DNA of 64,000 nt from Streptomyces griseoincarnatus (GTDB lineage Bacteria > Actinomycetota > Actinomycetes > Streptomycetales > Streptomycetaceae): positions 326,090-390,089 of the forward strand of contig BMTH01000007.1 of NCBI GenBank assembly GCA_014649575.1. Direction: 5' to 3'. How positions within the stretch are numbered: position 1 is the stretch's first letter; each line of letters opens with the position of its first letter. Position numbers and translations under genes: made by a program. The notes beneath the pieces were generated by a model, which was given only the letters and a program-made list of their open reading frames with translations, searched no databases and was not told the origin of the DNA. This document shows positions 37,301 through 45,010 of this stretch, piece after piece.

Positions 37301-37538
37301 CGCGGCGCCGGGCGGCACGGAGGTCGGCACGGCGGTGGCCCAGCAGGAACTCACGGAACTGGCCGCCGCGTCCCACCCGGCCCGCGATCCGAAGCTGACC
37401 GACTGCGTCGACGCCTGCCGGCTCCTCCTGGAGCGGGGCGTCAGCCTCGACACGGGCTGGCAGCCCTGGCACCTGGGCCTGGTCCCCACCCGCCACGCCC
37501 GGGAGGTGATGGGGGTGGCTGTGCCACTGGACGCGTGA
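34338..37538 (+). CDS. STAND-type NB-ARC ATPase with TPR repeats; contains a TTA codon
   Basis: A 1066-residue signalling ATPase. An N-terminal helical region is followed by one or two Gly/Ala-rich hydrophobic segments (about 81-127; LLVAGVAGVAAVVADLAFG) that may anchor it in the membrane. The NB-ARC domain has Walker A GEPGSGRTT (about 246-254), Walker B TIVLDDA (about 333-339), sensor LVTSRSPLGLP and GLPLALRLAGAALG. Residues about 640-1000 are TPR units (LTSLGITLHHQGNLTEASAR, GEAWALTELARARLVDGDAG). Leu82 is encoded by TTA (34581-34583), the codon read only by the bldA tRNA in Streptomyces, so translation should depend on development stage. GGAGGGG precedes ATG 34338. Members act as ligand-gated switches in defence or regulation. 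Confidence 0.88.
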   Translation: MRDGHRADAERLLARAVEEEVRRSGGRTDGKVLLSRARGALDAMARTAAEEYEAYTRALDEAEAGRLSFRQRYAREGGGTPLLVAGVAGVAAVVADLAFGTDTGTALGAGVAVGVAGAAATVVKVAGAHLPAAHHQAGAAGQPGGVEQLRLQWLTALEVRGIRPFLDQQRVLAASTAPKRTGPRLRGTDKSAAARGRSVLEQSFGQLPEPLGPFAGRRQETARIRQWVQSARASTETRPTVVVLHGEPGSGRTTLAVRAAHELKDYFRGACVVDLRGDGSGEPPLSTRDALLHLLNRLGAPREQLLFRERTSPEQQVKRLGELYHQHLTGTPVTIVLDDASDPQQVRTLLPERSDSLVLVTSRSPLGLPEDLPARVHRLAVEPLDAAGAEELLTAAAQDASGPYDAESAERVRELCGGLPLALRLAGAALGPRSPLALATDLGAYGPVEPVERALWLRYTDQPDTVRRLLRRLALAGRASLGAAAAAALLSTDEAEATRHLEALHRAGLIDRVRHSRYRLHALVRAFAHARLLDEEDPDERAAAQERLIVNYAELADSVLRLVDGNMSTRSDRFGPYGFTSLDEALRWLDDESSFITAALRHAEGVDQGAVLNLLGALCDYCLLRGDLYRLGEINELAQAVDEGLLVRSVQWRTGIAARQLGELDTARTTLTSVVDLYREAQHEAGQARALTSLGITLHHQGNLTEASARLREALDLQASDALAADRAWTMHALAAVERDRARLAEALELLTESLVLHRAGESLHGQAWAHFQLGQLHLRRGDVPRAEGELRTALDLYARTRDARGEAWALTELARARLVDGDAGPAVEELCRAAARHRDNEDARGEAWTLYYLGQALEESGDLDRAVRELERARTMFSRMRDVYGLACARHHSARVTRDQRAAQTGSLRNSGFARQLLVDARADFQRIGVAHGEAWTCLELAVVDAGNARTQQALALCDEAVALFASYGDRRGEDWARFLRCTLLPYAAPGGTEVGTAVAQQELTELAAASHPARDPKLTDCVDACRLLLERGVSLDTGWQPWHLGLVPTRHAREVMGVAVPLDA

Positions 37539-37787
37539 GGGTCCCCGCGGGGTGCGTCCGGGGTGCGGGGCCCGCCGGGGTGCTCAGCGCCGCCGTCGGC
37601 GCGCCAAGCCAGGCGCGCCGCATCGTGCGCGCGACGGGCGTGGCCCCGCGAGGTCGTGGGCAAGGCGGGTGAGCCCAGCGCCGGGGCTCACCCCGGGACG
37701 CTCAGCCGCGACGGCGGTGCCGCACCCCCGGGCACACGGGTGCGGCACCCGGCGTGGATGCCGGGTGCCGTACGGCGCGGCCCGGGA

Positions 37788-38030
37788 TCAGGCCGTGGAC
37801 TTGCCGGTGTCGGGGACGGCGCCGTCCGCGGCCTTGTCGTCCGCCTCCGCGAAGTTCACGCGGCCCATGTGCCGGTTCATCGACTTCATCAGGCCCCAGA
37901 CCGCCAGGGCCATCACCGCGAAGACGATGAAGCCGAGGACACCGGGGGTGACCTTGTCCTCGTCGAACTCCTTGGCGAGGGGGACCAGGTGCGTCATTGC
38001 CAGGCTTGCGCTTGCGCTCATGTCAGCCAT
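37788..38030 (-). CDS. Small single-pass membrane protein
   Basis: An 80-residue protein with one transmembrane helix (residues about 30-48, TPGVLGFIVFAVMALAVWGL) and a charged C-terminal tail. The start ATGGCTGA at 38030 overlaps the mca stop by eight bases; an alternative ATG at 38021 follows that stop. Either way it is translationally coupled to mca. Its partner function is unknown, but the mca-small-membrane-protein pair is a conserved arrangement in Streptomyces as I recall it. Confidence 0.8.
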   Translation of the reverse strand: MADMSASASLAMTHLVPLAKEFDEDKVTPGVLGFIVFAVMALAVWGLMKSMNRHMGRVNFAEADDKAADGAVPDTGKSTA

Positions 38031-38904
38031 TGTCCCGGATGCCCGCGAAGAGGTCGTCCTCGGGGAGGGAGGTGTCCACGAGCGACTTCGCGAGCTCGTA
38101 CTCCTCCGTCGGCCAGACCTCCTTCTGGAGGTCCAGCGGCACCCGGAACCAGCCCCCGTCGGGGTCGATCTGCGTGGCGTGCGCGATCAGCGCCTTGTCC
38201 CGGATCTCGAAGAAGTCGGCGCACGGCACGTGCGTGGTGAGCGTCCGCTCCTTGCGCTCGAACTCCTCCCACCGCTTCAGCCAGTCCCCGTACGGCGACT
38301 CCAGCCCGCGCTCCAGCATCGCGTTGTGCAGCGCCTCGGTGCGGGGCCGGTTGAAGCCCTGGTTGTAGTACACCTTCAGCGGCTGGTACGCCGGACCGAA
38401 CTCGTCCTCCGGGTACTTCCCGGTGTCCGCCGCGCCCTCGAACGCCACCATCGTGATCTTGTGGGTCATGATGTGGTCGGGGTGCGGGTAGCCGCCGTTC
38501 TCGTCGTAGGTCGTGATCACCTGCGGCCGGAAGGAGCGGATCTTGCGCACCAGCTCGCCCGCCGCCTTGTCGACGTCCTCCAGGGCGAAGCAGCCCTCCG
38601 GCAGCGGCGGCAGCGGGTCGCCCTCGGGCAGGCCCGAGTCGACGAAACCCAGCCACTCCTGCTTCACGCCGAGGATCTCGCGGGCCTCGTCCATCTCCTT
38701 CTTGCGCACCTCGTGGATGTGCTCCTCGATGTACGGGTCCCCCTGGAGCTTCGGGTTGAGGATGGAGCCGCGCTCCCCGCCCGTGCAGGTCACCACCAGC
38801 ACGTCCACCCCCTCGGACACGTACTTCGCCATGGTGGCCGCGCCCTTGCTCGACTCGTCGTCGGGGTGGGCGTGCACGGCCATCAGTCGCAGCTTGTCGG
38901 TCAA
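38023..38904 (-). CDS. mca: Mycothiol S-conjugate amidase Mca
   Basis: A 293-residue zinc amidase that cleaves mycothiol S-conjugates to release mercapturic acids for export, in the actinobacterial detoxification pathway. The LmbE-type zinc motif AHPDDE is at residues 11-16, and the second metal/catalytic set YPHPDHIMTH near 139-148. CTGGERGSILNPKLQGD and the long C-terminal part (ESPYGDWLKRWEEFERKERT) identify Mca rather than MshB. The start is TTG 38904 with GAGG upstream. Followed by the overlapping 80-residue membrane-protein gene. Confidence 0.95.
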   Translation of the reverse strand: MTDKLRLMAVHAHPDDESSKGAATMAKYVSEGVDVLVVTCTGGERGSILNPKLQGDPYIEEHIHEVRKKEMDEAREILGVKQEWLGFVDSGLPEGDPLPPLPEGCFALEDVDKAAGELVRKIRSFRPQVITTYDENGGYPHPDHIMTHKITMVAFEGAADTGKYPEDEFGPAYQPLKVYYNQGFNRPRTEALHNAMLERGLESPYGDWLKRWEEFERKERTLTTHVPCADFFEIRDKALIAHATQIDPDGGWFRVPLDLQKEVWPTEEYELAKSLVDTSLPEDDLFAGIRDNG

Positions 38905-39052
38905 GACTCAATCCTCAAGTCGTTGGGCGCCCTGTGTGCGGCGGCGCAGTCGCAGGCTTCTATAGTGACGGAACCGGGGGGCGAAAAATTCCGGAGCGCC
39001 GCTCCCGGGGACGGTCCGGGGACGCGGGCCCCTTCCTTCCGAGGAGACGATC

Positions 39053-39451
39053 ATGAGTACGTCGAGCACGCGGCTGCCCGAGGGCCGCTACGGCCGCTCC
39101 TCGGACCAGCGTGCCGACCGCACCCTCAAGGTCGTCGGCGGTGTGCTCGCCGTCCTGTTCACCGCCCTGATCGGCTGGTTCGGCTACCACTACGTAGCGC
39201 AGAACGAGATCAGCGCCGAGCTGATCCGCTTCGAGACCGGCCAGGACGCGGTGAAGGTGCACCTGGAGGTGCACAAGGACGCCGGCGTCGTCGGCTACTG
39301 CACCGTGCGCTCCCAGGCCTCGGACGGCGCCGAGGTCGGCCGGGCCGACTTCCGCTTCGACGGCGACGCCACCCGCATCGACCAGGTGGTCACGCTGCGC
39401 ACCACCTCCCCCGGCACCAGCGCGGAGCTCGTCGGCTGTCACGCCGAATGA
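39053..39451 (+). CDS. DUF4307 membrane protein
   Basis: A 132-residue protein with one transmembrane helix near residues 26-46 (LKVVGGVLAVLFTALIGWFG) and an extracytoplasmic beta-rich domain (DAVKVHLEVHKDAGVVGYCT, SAELVGCHAE) with two Cys that could form a disulfide. This is the DUF4307 family, found in actinobacteria beside mca and greA. GAGGAGACG precedes ATG 39053. Function is unknown. Confidence 0.85.
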   Translation: MSTSSTRLPEGRYGRSSDQRADRTLKVVGGVLAVLFTALIGWFGYHYVAQNEISAELIRFETGQDAVKVHLEVHKDAGVVGYCTVRSQASDGAEVGRADFRFDGDATRIDQVVTLRTTSPGTSAELVGCHAE

Positions 39452-39619
39452 CCGGGCGGGGAATACCCGGCCACTGACCTGCGCTGACGTGAAAACAGTG
39501 GCTTATGTCCTCCCCCTGCGGGCACTGAATTGTTAGGCTCGTGGTTTCGCCCGTCCCTGGGGGACCATCCTTCTGGGGAGGGCGATGCTTTGTATTCCCA
39601 GTACCTACGAGGAGCACCT

Positions 39620-40117
39620 GTGACCCAGACCAGCGAGAACGTCACCTGGCTGACCCAGGAGGCGTACAACAAGCTCAAGGACGAGCTTGAGTACCTTACT
39701 GGTCCCGCGCGCACGGAGATCGCCGCCAAGATCGCCGCCGCGCGTGAGGAGGGCGACCTGCGTGAGAACGGCGGGTACCACGCGGCCAAGGAGGAGCAGG
39801 GCAAGCAGGAGCTCCGGGTGCGCCAGCTCACCCAGCTTCTCGAGAACGCCAAGGTGGGCACGCCCCCGGCGACCGACGGCGAGGTGGCGCCCGGCATGGT
39901 CGTCACGATCGCCTTCGACGGTGACGAGGACGACACGCTGACCTTCCTGCTCGCCTCCCGCGAGTACGCGAGCTCCGAGATCGAGACCTACTCGCCGCAG
40001 TCCCCGCTGGGTTCCGGCGTGATGGGCCACAAGGTCGGCGAGGACGCGGAGTACGAGCTGCCGAACGGCAAGAAGGCCTCGGTGACGATCCTCAAGGCCG
40101 TGCCGTACGACGGCTGA
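39620..40117 (+). CDS. greA: Transcription elongation factor GreA
   Basis: A 165-residue factor that rescues backtracked RNA polymerase by stimulating transcript cleavage. The N-terminal coiled coil carries the acidic tip residues in AAAREEGDLRENGGYHAAKE (about residues 41-60), followed by the FKBP-like C-terminal domain (SPQSPLGSGVMGHKVGED). The start GTG 39620 has GAGGAG upstream. Length is typical of actinobacterial GreA. A 12-bp hairpin follows the stop, between it and the convergent ABC permease. Confidence 0.97.
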   Translation: MTQTSENVTWLTQEAYNKLKDELEYLTGPARTEIAAKIAAAREEGDLRENGGYHAAKEEQGKQELRVRQLTQLLENAKVGTPPATDGEVAPGMVVTIAFDGDEDDTLTFLLASREYASSEIETYSPQSPLGSGVMGHKVGEDAEYELPNGKKASVTILKAVPYDG

Positions 40118-40141
40118 CCCGCCGCGCGCGAGTCCCCACGG

Positions 40142-40171
40142 GCCCCCGGCGCCCCGAGCGGCGCCGGGGGC
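40142..40171. terminator. Hairpin terminator between greA and the ABC operon
   Basis: A perfect 12-bp stem (40142-40153 with 40160-40171) and six-base loop, 25 bases after greA and 5 bases before the convergent permease stop. It probably serves both strands. Confidence 0.75.
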
Positions 40172-40175
40172 TTCG

Positions 40176-41021
40176 TCATGCCGCCGCCGAGCGGTACTTG
40201 CGCACGGCCAGGGTGCGGAAGATCGCGATGATCAGCACCGAGTAGATCACCGACGCCCACACCGGGTGCTGCATCGGCCAGGCGTCCGAGGTGGAGACGC
40301 CCGGGTTGCCGAACAGCTCGCGGCACGCCTGGACGGTGGCGCTGAACGGGTTCCAGTCCGCGATGTGCCGCAGCCAGGGCGTCATGTTGCTGGAGTCGAC
40401 GAAGGCGTTCGACACGAAGGTGACCGGGAACAGCCAGACCAGGCCTCCGGAGGTGGCCGCCTCGGGCGTGCGGACCGACAGGCCGATGACCGCGCCGATC
40501 CAGGTGAACGCGTACCCGGTGAGCAGCAGCAGGCCGAACGCGCCGAGCACCTCGCCGAAGCTGGTGTGCGTGCGCCAGCCGACCAGCAGGGCGACGACGG
40601 CGAGCACGAGCAGGGTGAGCGCCGTCTGCACCATGTCGGCGAGGGTGCGGCCGGTGAGCACCGCGCCGCGCGCCATCGGCAGGGAGCGGAAGCGGTCGAT
40701 GAGCCCCTTGTGCATGTCCTCGGCGATGCCCGCGCCGGCCCCCGCCGTGGCGAAGGTGACGGTCTGGGCGAAGATGCCGGCCATCAGGAACTCGCGGTAG
40801 ACCTGCGGGCTGGTGGAGCCGCCGATGTCCAGCGAGCCGCCGAACACGTACGAGAACAGCACCACGAACATGATCGGCTGGATCAGCCCGAAGATGACCA
40901 CCTCGGGGATGCGGACCATGCGGATCAGGTTGCGCTTGGCGACGACCAGCGAGTCGCGGACGGAGCGGCTGAACGCGTTCCCGGGGGACGCGACCCGCAC
41001 GGATTCGGTGACGGCACTCAC
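40176..41021 (-). CDS. ABC-2 type permease (DrrB-like)
   Basis: A 281-residue membrane protein with six hydrophobic helices (VVIFGLIQPIMFVVLFSYVF, ALTLLVLAVVALLVGW, GLLLLTGYAFTWIGAVIGLS, VWASVIYSVLIIAIFRTLAV) and the ABC-2 signature region around EDMHKGLIDRFRSLPMARGA. It pairs with the ATPase gene just upstream, whose stop it overlaps by four bases (ATGA type). Together they should form a DrrAB-type exporter for drugs or lipids. The substrate cannot be read from sequence. Confidence 0.9.
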   Translation of the reverse strand: MSAVTESVRVASPGNAFSRSVRDSLVVAKRNLIRMVRIPEVVIFGLIQPIMFVVLFSYVFGGSLDIGGSTSPQVYREFLMAGIFAQTVTFATAGAGAGIAEDMHKGLIDRFRSLPMARGAVLTGRTLADMVQTALTLLVLAVVALLVGWRTHTSFGEVLGAFGLLLLTGYAFTWIGAVIGLSVRTPEAATSGGLVWLFPVTFVSNAFVDSSNMTPWLRHIADWNPFSATVQACRELFGNPGVSTSDAWPMQHPVWASVIYSVLIIAIFRTLAVRKYRSAAA

Positions 41022-42019
41022 TTCGCGGCCTCCTCGTCGTCGGACTGCGCGGACTCGGCGACATGGCCGGTGAGGGAGAGGAACACGTCGTCGAGGGTGG
41101 GGCGGCGCAGGCCGATGTCGTCGATCTCGATGCCCTCGGCGTCGAGCTCGCGGATGATCTCGGCGAGCAGCTTGGCCCCGCCGGAGACCGGCGTGGTGAT
41201 CTTGCGCATGTGCTCCTCGACCGTGGTGTCGCCCTGGCCGATGCCGCGCAGGCTGTACTTGTCGAGGAGGGCGGCCGCGGTGCGGATGTGCTCGCGGTCG
41301 TGCACCACGACCTCGACGCGCTCGCCGCCGGTGCGGGCCTTGAGCTGGTCGGAGGTGCCCTGGGCGATGACCTTGCCCTGGTCGACGACCGCGATGTCGT
41401 GCGCCAGGTGGTCGGCCTCCTCCAGGTACTGCGTGGTGAGCAGCAGCGTGGTGCCGCCGGAGACGAGGTCCTTGATCACGTCCCAGAGCTGCTGGCGGTT
41501 GCGCGGGTCGAGTCCGGTCGTCGGCTCGTCCATGAACATCACGGGCGGGGAGACGACCAGGGCGGCGGCCAGGTCGAGGCGGCGGCGCATGCCGCCGGAG
41601 TAGGTCTTGGCCGTGCGGTCGGCCGCGTCCGCCAGGTGGAACTGCTCCAGCAGCTCGTCCGCGCGGGCCCGGGCGGCCTTGGCCCTCATCTGGTACAGCT
41701 GGCCGACCATCTGGAGGTTCTCCCGGCCGGTGAGGTACTCGTCGACGGCGGCGAACTGACCGGACAGACCGATCGAGCGGCGCACGGCGTCGGGGTGCTT
41801 CAGCACGTCGATCCCGGCGACGACGGCTCTGCCGCTGTCGGGACGCAGAAGCGTGGTGAGGCAGCGGACGGTGGTGGTCTTGCCCGCGCCGTTCGGCCCG
41901 AGCAGCCCCAGGACGGTCCCCTGCGGGACCTCGAGGTCGACGCCGTCCAGTGCCTTGACGTCTCCGAAGGTCTTCACCAGACCTTCGGCTTGGATGGCAC
42001 CTGGCATATGAATCTCCAC
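41018..42019 (-). CDS. ABC transporter ATP-binding protein (DrrA-like)
   Basis: A 333-residue ATPase. Walker A is GPNGAGKTTT (about 39-48), the signature YSGGMRRRLDLAAAL (about 139-153), Walker B PPVMFMDEPTTGLDPR and the switch His in LLLTTQYLEEADHLAHD. The C-terminal extension (GIEIDDIGLRRPTLDDVFLS) is the DrrA-type regulatory tail of daunorubicin-resistance exporters. It is first in a two-gene operon with the permease (four-base overlap). A perfect 16-base palindrome 115 bases before the start suggests repressor control. Confidence 0.93.
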   Translation of the reverse strand: MEIHMPGAIQAEGLVKTFGDVKALDGVDLEVPQGTVLGLLGPNGAGKTTTVRCLTTLLRPDSGRAVVAGIDVLKHPDAVRRSIGLSGQFAAVDEYLTGRENLQMVGQLYQMRAKAARARADELLEQFHLADAADRTAKTYSGGMRRRLDLAAALVVSPPVMFMDEPTTGLDPRNRQQLWDVIKDLVSGGTTLLLTTQYLEEADHLAHDIAVVDQGKVIAQGTSDQLKARTGGERVEVVVHDREHIRTAAALLDKYSLRGIGQGDTTVEEHMRKITTPVSGGAKLLAEIIRELDAEGIEIDDIGLRRPTLDDVFLSLTGHVAESAQSDDEEAAK

Positions 42020-42134
42020 GTCATCGTGATTCTTCGGAAAAGCCTAGGTTCGTGTGCCTGCGTGTGCCGGGCGCCGCCCCGGTGAGGAGGGCGGGGATCG
42101 CCGACGGTCACACCGTGACAGAGCACACACCATA

Positions 42135-42150
42135 ACGCGATGTATCGCGT
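42135..42150. promoter_or_regulatory. Perfect palindrome upstream of the ABC exporter operon
   Basis: ACGCGAT-GT-ATCGCGT, 115 bases before the ATPase start, in the gap between the exporter operon and the ilvA stop. It resembles operators of TetR or PadR regulators that control drug exporters. No such regulator gene is next to it; the nearest regulator is the MarR gene at 43568. Confidence 0.6.
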
Positions 42151-42192
42151 CTCTCAATGGGATTACCCGAAGGGGTGAAGCCGCGTCCGGCG

Positions 42193-43422
42193 TCAGCCCA
42201 TGACCGTGTAACCCGCGTCGCGCAGGGCCTGCTGAACCTCGGCGCAGTGCGCCGGTCCCTTGGTCTCCAGGTGCAGCTCGACCTCCGCCTCCGTGAGTCC
42301 CAGCCGCGGGTCCGTCCGCACGTGGCTCACGTCGAGGACGTTAGCGTCGACCACTGACAACGCCCCCAGGAGCGAGGCCAGGGCGCCCGGCCGGTCTGTC
42401 AGGCGCAGTCGTACGGCCAGGTAGCGGCCCTGCGCCGCCATGCCGTGCCGCAGCACCCGCTCCATCAGCACCGGGTCCACGTTCCCGCCGGACAGCACCG
42501 CGACCACCGGTCCCTCGAAGGCCTCCGGCCGGCTCAGCAGCGCCGCGACCGGGCTCGCCCCGGCCGGCTCGACGACCAGCTTGGCCCGCTCCAGGCACAG
42601 CAGCAGCGCGGCCGACAGCTCGTCCTCGGTGACCGTGCACACCTCGTCCACCAGCTCGCCGACCAGCGCGAACGGCACGTCACCCGGCCGCCCCACCTTG
42701 ATCCCGTCGGCCATCGTCACGGGGTGGTTCAACGACACCGGGCGCCCGGCGGCCAGCGACGGCGGGTAGGCGGCCGCGCCCTCCGCCTGCACGCCAACGA
42801 TCCGCACGTCCGGCCGCAGCGACTTCACCGCGACCGCGATCCCGGCCGCCAGCCCTCCCCCGCCGACCCCGACGACGATCGTCCGCACCTCGGGGCACTG
42901 CTCCAGGATCTCCAGACCCACCGTGCCCTGCCCGGCGATGATGTCCGGGTGGTCGAACGGGTGGATGAACACCGCGCCCGTCTCGCGCGCGTACTCCTGC
43001 GCCGCGGCCAGCGACTCGTCCACCACCTGCCCGTGCAGGCGGACCTCGGCGCCGTACTCCCGGGTCGCGCTGATCTTCGGCAGGGGGGCGCCCTTCGGCA
43101 TGAACACCGTCGAGTGCACGCCGAGCAGCGACGAGGCCAGTGCCACTCCCTGCGCGTGGTTGCCCGCGCTCGCCGCGACGACCCCTGCGGCCCGCTCCTC
43201 GGGGAGCAGCCCGGCGATCCGCACGTACGCGCCGCGCAGCTTGAAGGAGCCGGTGCGCTGGAGGTTCTCGCACTTCAGCAGCACCGGCGCGCCCACCTGC
43301 GCGGACAGGTGCCGGCTGCCCTCCATCGCGGTCGTGCGGGCCACGCCGGAGAGCATCTTGTGAGCGCCGCGCACGTCGTCGAGGGTGACGGTGCGCAGAC
43401 GGTCGGCCGTGCTGTAGCTCAT
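42193..43422 (-). CDS. ilvA: Threonine ammonia-lyase (threonine deaminase)
   Basis: A 409-residue PLP enzyme converting threonine to 2-oxobutanoate and ammonia, feeding isoleucine synthesis or threonine breakdown. The PLP Lys lies in TGSFKLRGAY (about residue 58), the phosphate loop VGVGGGGLAAGIAVAV near 189-204, and the cofactor Asn in SAGNHAQG. A single C-terminal ACT domain (YLAVRLRLTDRPGALASLLG) gives allosteric control and the short, actinobacterial/catabolic-type layout. ATG 43422 is preceded by GGAGG. It is divergent from the MarR gene, 145 bases away. Confidence 0.95.
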   Translation of the reverse strand: MSYSTADRLRTVTLDDVRGAHKMLSGVARTTAMEGSRHLSAQVGAPVLLKCENLQRTGSFKLRGAYVRIAGLLPEERAAGVVAASAGNHAQGVALASSLLGVHSTVFMPKGAPLPKISATREYGAEVRLHGQVVDESLAAAQEYARETGAVFIHPFDHPDIIAGQGTVGLEILEQCPEVRTIVVGVGGGGLAAGIAVAVKSLRPDVRIVGVQAEGAAAYPPSLAAGRPVSLNHPVTMADGIKVGRPGDVPFALVGELVDEVCTVTEDELSAALLLCLERAKLVVEPAGASPVAALLSRPEAFEGPVVAVLSGGNVDPVLMERVLRHGMAAQGRYLAVRLRLTDRPGALASLLGALSVVDANVLDVSHVRTDPRLGLTEAEVELHLETKGPAHCAEVQQALRDAGYTVMG

Positions 43423-43567
43423 GCCTCCAGCATCGCAGTTTCCACAGGGACGGCCCCGGTGTGACCAACCCGCGGACGACCGCTTTGCACAGCCCCGGTA
43501 CGGTCCGCGCCCCGGCCGCGTACCCTGTCGTCCCATCAGCAGCCCATCACGAAGTGAGCCCCCCGCC

Positions 43568-44086
43568 ATGCCCACTACACCTGAAATGTCGATGGACATG
43601 ACGCCCGATCTGACCGCGGTCGGCGACACCGGTCTTCTCGACACTCTGCAGCACGAGGTGGCGCTCTTCGCCCGCCGCGCCGAACAGACCCGGCTCGGCG
43701 GGGTCGGCCAGGTGCGGAACTCCATGGACCGCGCCGCCTACCTGCTGCTCAACCGGCTGGACAAGGAAGGCCCGATGGGCGTCAAGGCCCTGGCCGCGAG
43801 CATGGGGATCGACTCCTCCACCGTCACCCGGCAGGTGGCGCCGCTCGTGGACACCGGCCTGGTCACGCGGACCTCGCACCCCGACGACGGCCGCGCCGTC
43901 GTGCTCCAGCTCTCCCCGCGCGGCCAGGCCCGCCTGGAGGAAGTACGCGCCTCCCGGCGGCAGTTGATGGCCGAGCTGACCGAGGACTGGGCGCCGGAGG
44001 AGCGGGAGGCGTTCTGCGCGCTGCTCACCCGGTTCAACGGCGCGCTGTCCGCCCGGATGGCCGGGCACGACCGCGGCGACTCCTGA
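43568..44086 (+). CDS. MarR-family transcriptional regulator
   Basis: A 172-residue regulator with the MarR winged helix: DRAAYLLLNRLDKEGPMGVK, ALAASMGIDSSTVTRQVAPL, the wing TRTSHPDDGRAVVLQLSPRG, and dimer helices at both ends. It is divergent from ilvA; whether it controls ilvA or the palindrome-bearing exporter operon is unknown. GAAGTGAG lies about 11 bases before ATG 43568. There is no Cys-based redox motif. Confidence 0.88.
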   Translation: MPTTPEMSMDMTPDLTAVGDTGLLDTLQHEVALFARRAEQTRLGGVGQVRNSMDRAAYLLLNRLDKEGPMGVKALAASMGIDSSTVTRQVAPLVDTGLVTRTSHPDDGRAVVLQLSPRGQARLEEVRASRRQLMAELTEDWAPEEREAFCALLTRFNGALSARMAGHDRGDS

Positions 44087-44212
44087 CCCGGCAGCGCTCC
44101 CGCAGCGTGCGCGCCTCTTGACCCGGGGCGCGCCCTGGCCTGATATGTGGAGGGGGACCTCGTCCGGCGCACGGCGCGGGGCGGCTCTCCGCGGGGGCTT
44201 CGGGAGGTGCGG

Positions 44213-44713
44213 GTGCGACCACGGCATGCGTGTGACGACGTCCGTCGCGCCCAGGAGTTCCGGGCGTACGTGGCGGGCGCGGGCGGACGGCTGCTGCACA
44301 CCGCGACCCTGCTGACCGCCGAGCCCCGGGACGCCAACCCGCGCGCCCAGCGCCTGCTCACCCTGGCCCTGACCCGTACGTACGCCTGCTGGGACCGTCT
44401 GCACGGCGAGGACCCGTACGACCACACCCGGCGCTATCTGATGATCAGGTTCGCGCTCAGCACCCTGCGGTACGGCGGGCGGCTCCCCTTCCGGCCGCCG
44501 CCCGGCGGCCCGCTGGCCGGGCTGAGCCCGCAGGAGCGGCTGATCCTGGTGATGCGGCTGCACGAGGGCATCGGCGAGGACCAGACGGCGGCCCTGCTGG
44601 GCCTGCCGACGGAGCGCGTACGGGCCGTGCAGAACCGTGCGATGGCCGTCGTGCTGCGTCCCGCGCCCAGGCCCGCCCCCTCGCTGGGCCGCGCCGGCAC
44701 GGTGCCGTCATGA
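44213..44713 (+). CDS. Degenerate ECF-sigma-like protein
   Basis: A 166-residue protein. The start is GTG 44213, five bases after CGGGAGG. The N-terminal half resembles region 2 of SigE-type ECF factors (EFRAYVAGAGGRLLHTATLL) but the acidic core-binding and -10 residues are largely replaced (AEPRDANPRAQRLLTLALTR). The C-terminal half is a sigma region 4 HTH (LSPQERLILVMRLHEGIGED, TAALLGLPTERVRAVQNRAM). It may act as a DNA-binding accessory rather than a full sigma factor. The next gene, 18 bases on, encodes a one-helix membrane protein, an arrangement like sigma/anti-sigma pairs. Confidence 0.7.
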   Translation: MRPRHACDDVRRAQEFRAYVAGAGGRLLHTATLLTAEPRDANPRAQRLLTLALTRTYACWDRLHGEDPYDHTRRYLMIRFALSTLRYGGRLPFRPPPGGPLAGLSPQERLILVMRLHEGIGEDQTAALLGLPTERVRAVQNRAMAVVLRPAPRPAPSLGRAGTVPS

Positions 44714-44731
44714 CCGGGGAGGGGGCGGCCG

Positions 44732-44980
44732 GTGAACCGTTCACACCGTGAGGAGCGGGTGCGGAGGCTGATGGTGGCGGGCCCGCCGGCGCTGCCGCCC
44801 GACCTCGCCGCGGAGGCGGTGCGGCGCGGTGCCCGTAAGCTCCGGCGCCGCACCTGCGCCCGGCGCGTGCTGTGGCTGCTGCTGTGCGCGGCGGCCGTGG
44901 TGTTCACGGTGTGGGCGCTGACCGCCCGGCCCTGGGTGGAGCCGCCGTCCGACACGACCCCACCCCTCACCGGCTGGTGA
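44732..44980 (+). CDS. Small single-pass membrane protein beside the sigma-like gene
   Basis: An 82-residue protein from GTG 44732 (GGGGAGGG upstream). A basic cytoplasmic N-part (RRGARKLRRRTCARR) precedes one transmembrane helix (VLWLLLCAAAVVFTVWALTA) and a short outside tail. It is coupled closely to the sigma-like gene. It lacks a zinc-type anti-sigma motif but could be a minimal membrane partner. The family is unknown. Confidence 0.65.
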   Translation: MNRSHREERVRRLMVAGPPALPPDLAAEAVRRGARKLRRRTCARRVLWLLLCAAAVVFTVWALTARPWVEPPSDTTPPLTGW

Positions 44981-45010
44981 CCGGGCCTTTCTCCGCTGTC
45001 CGGCGGCGTT

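Noticed and set aside
35175..37496. A 773-codon minus-strand frame opposite the STAND ATPase
   Set aside because: Gln/Arg/Leu-rich shadow of TPR coding sequence, without a domain or start signal.
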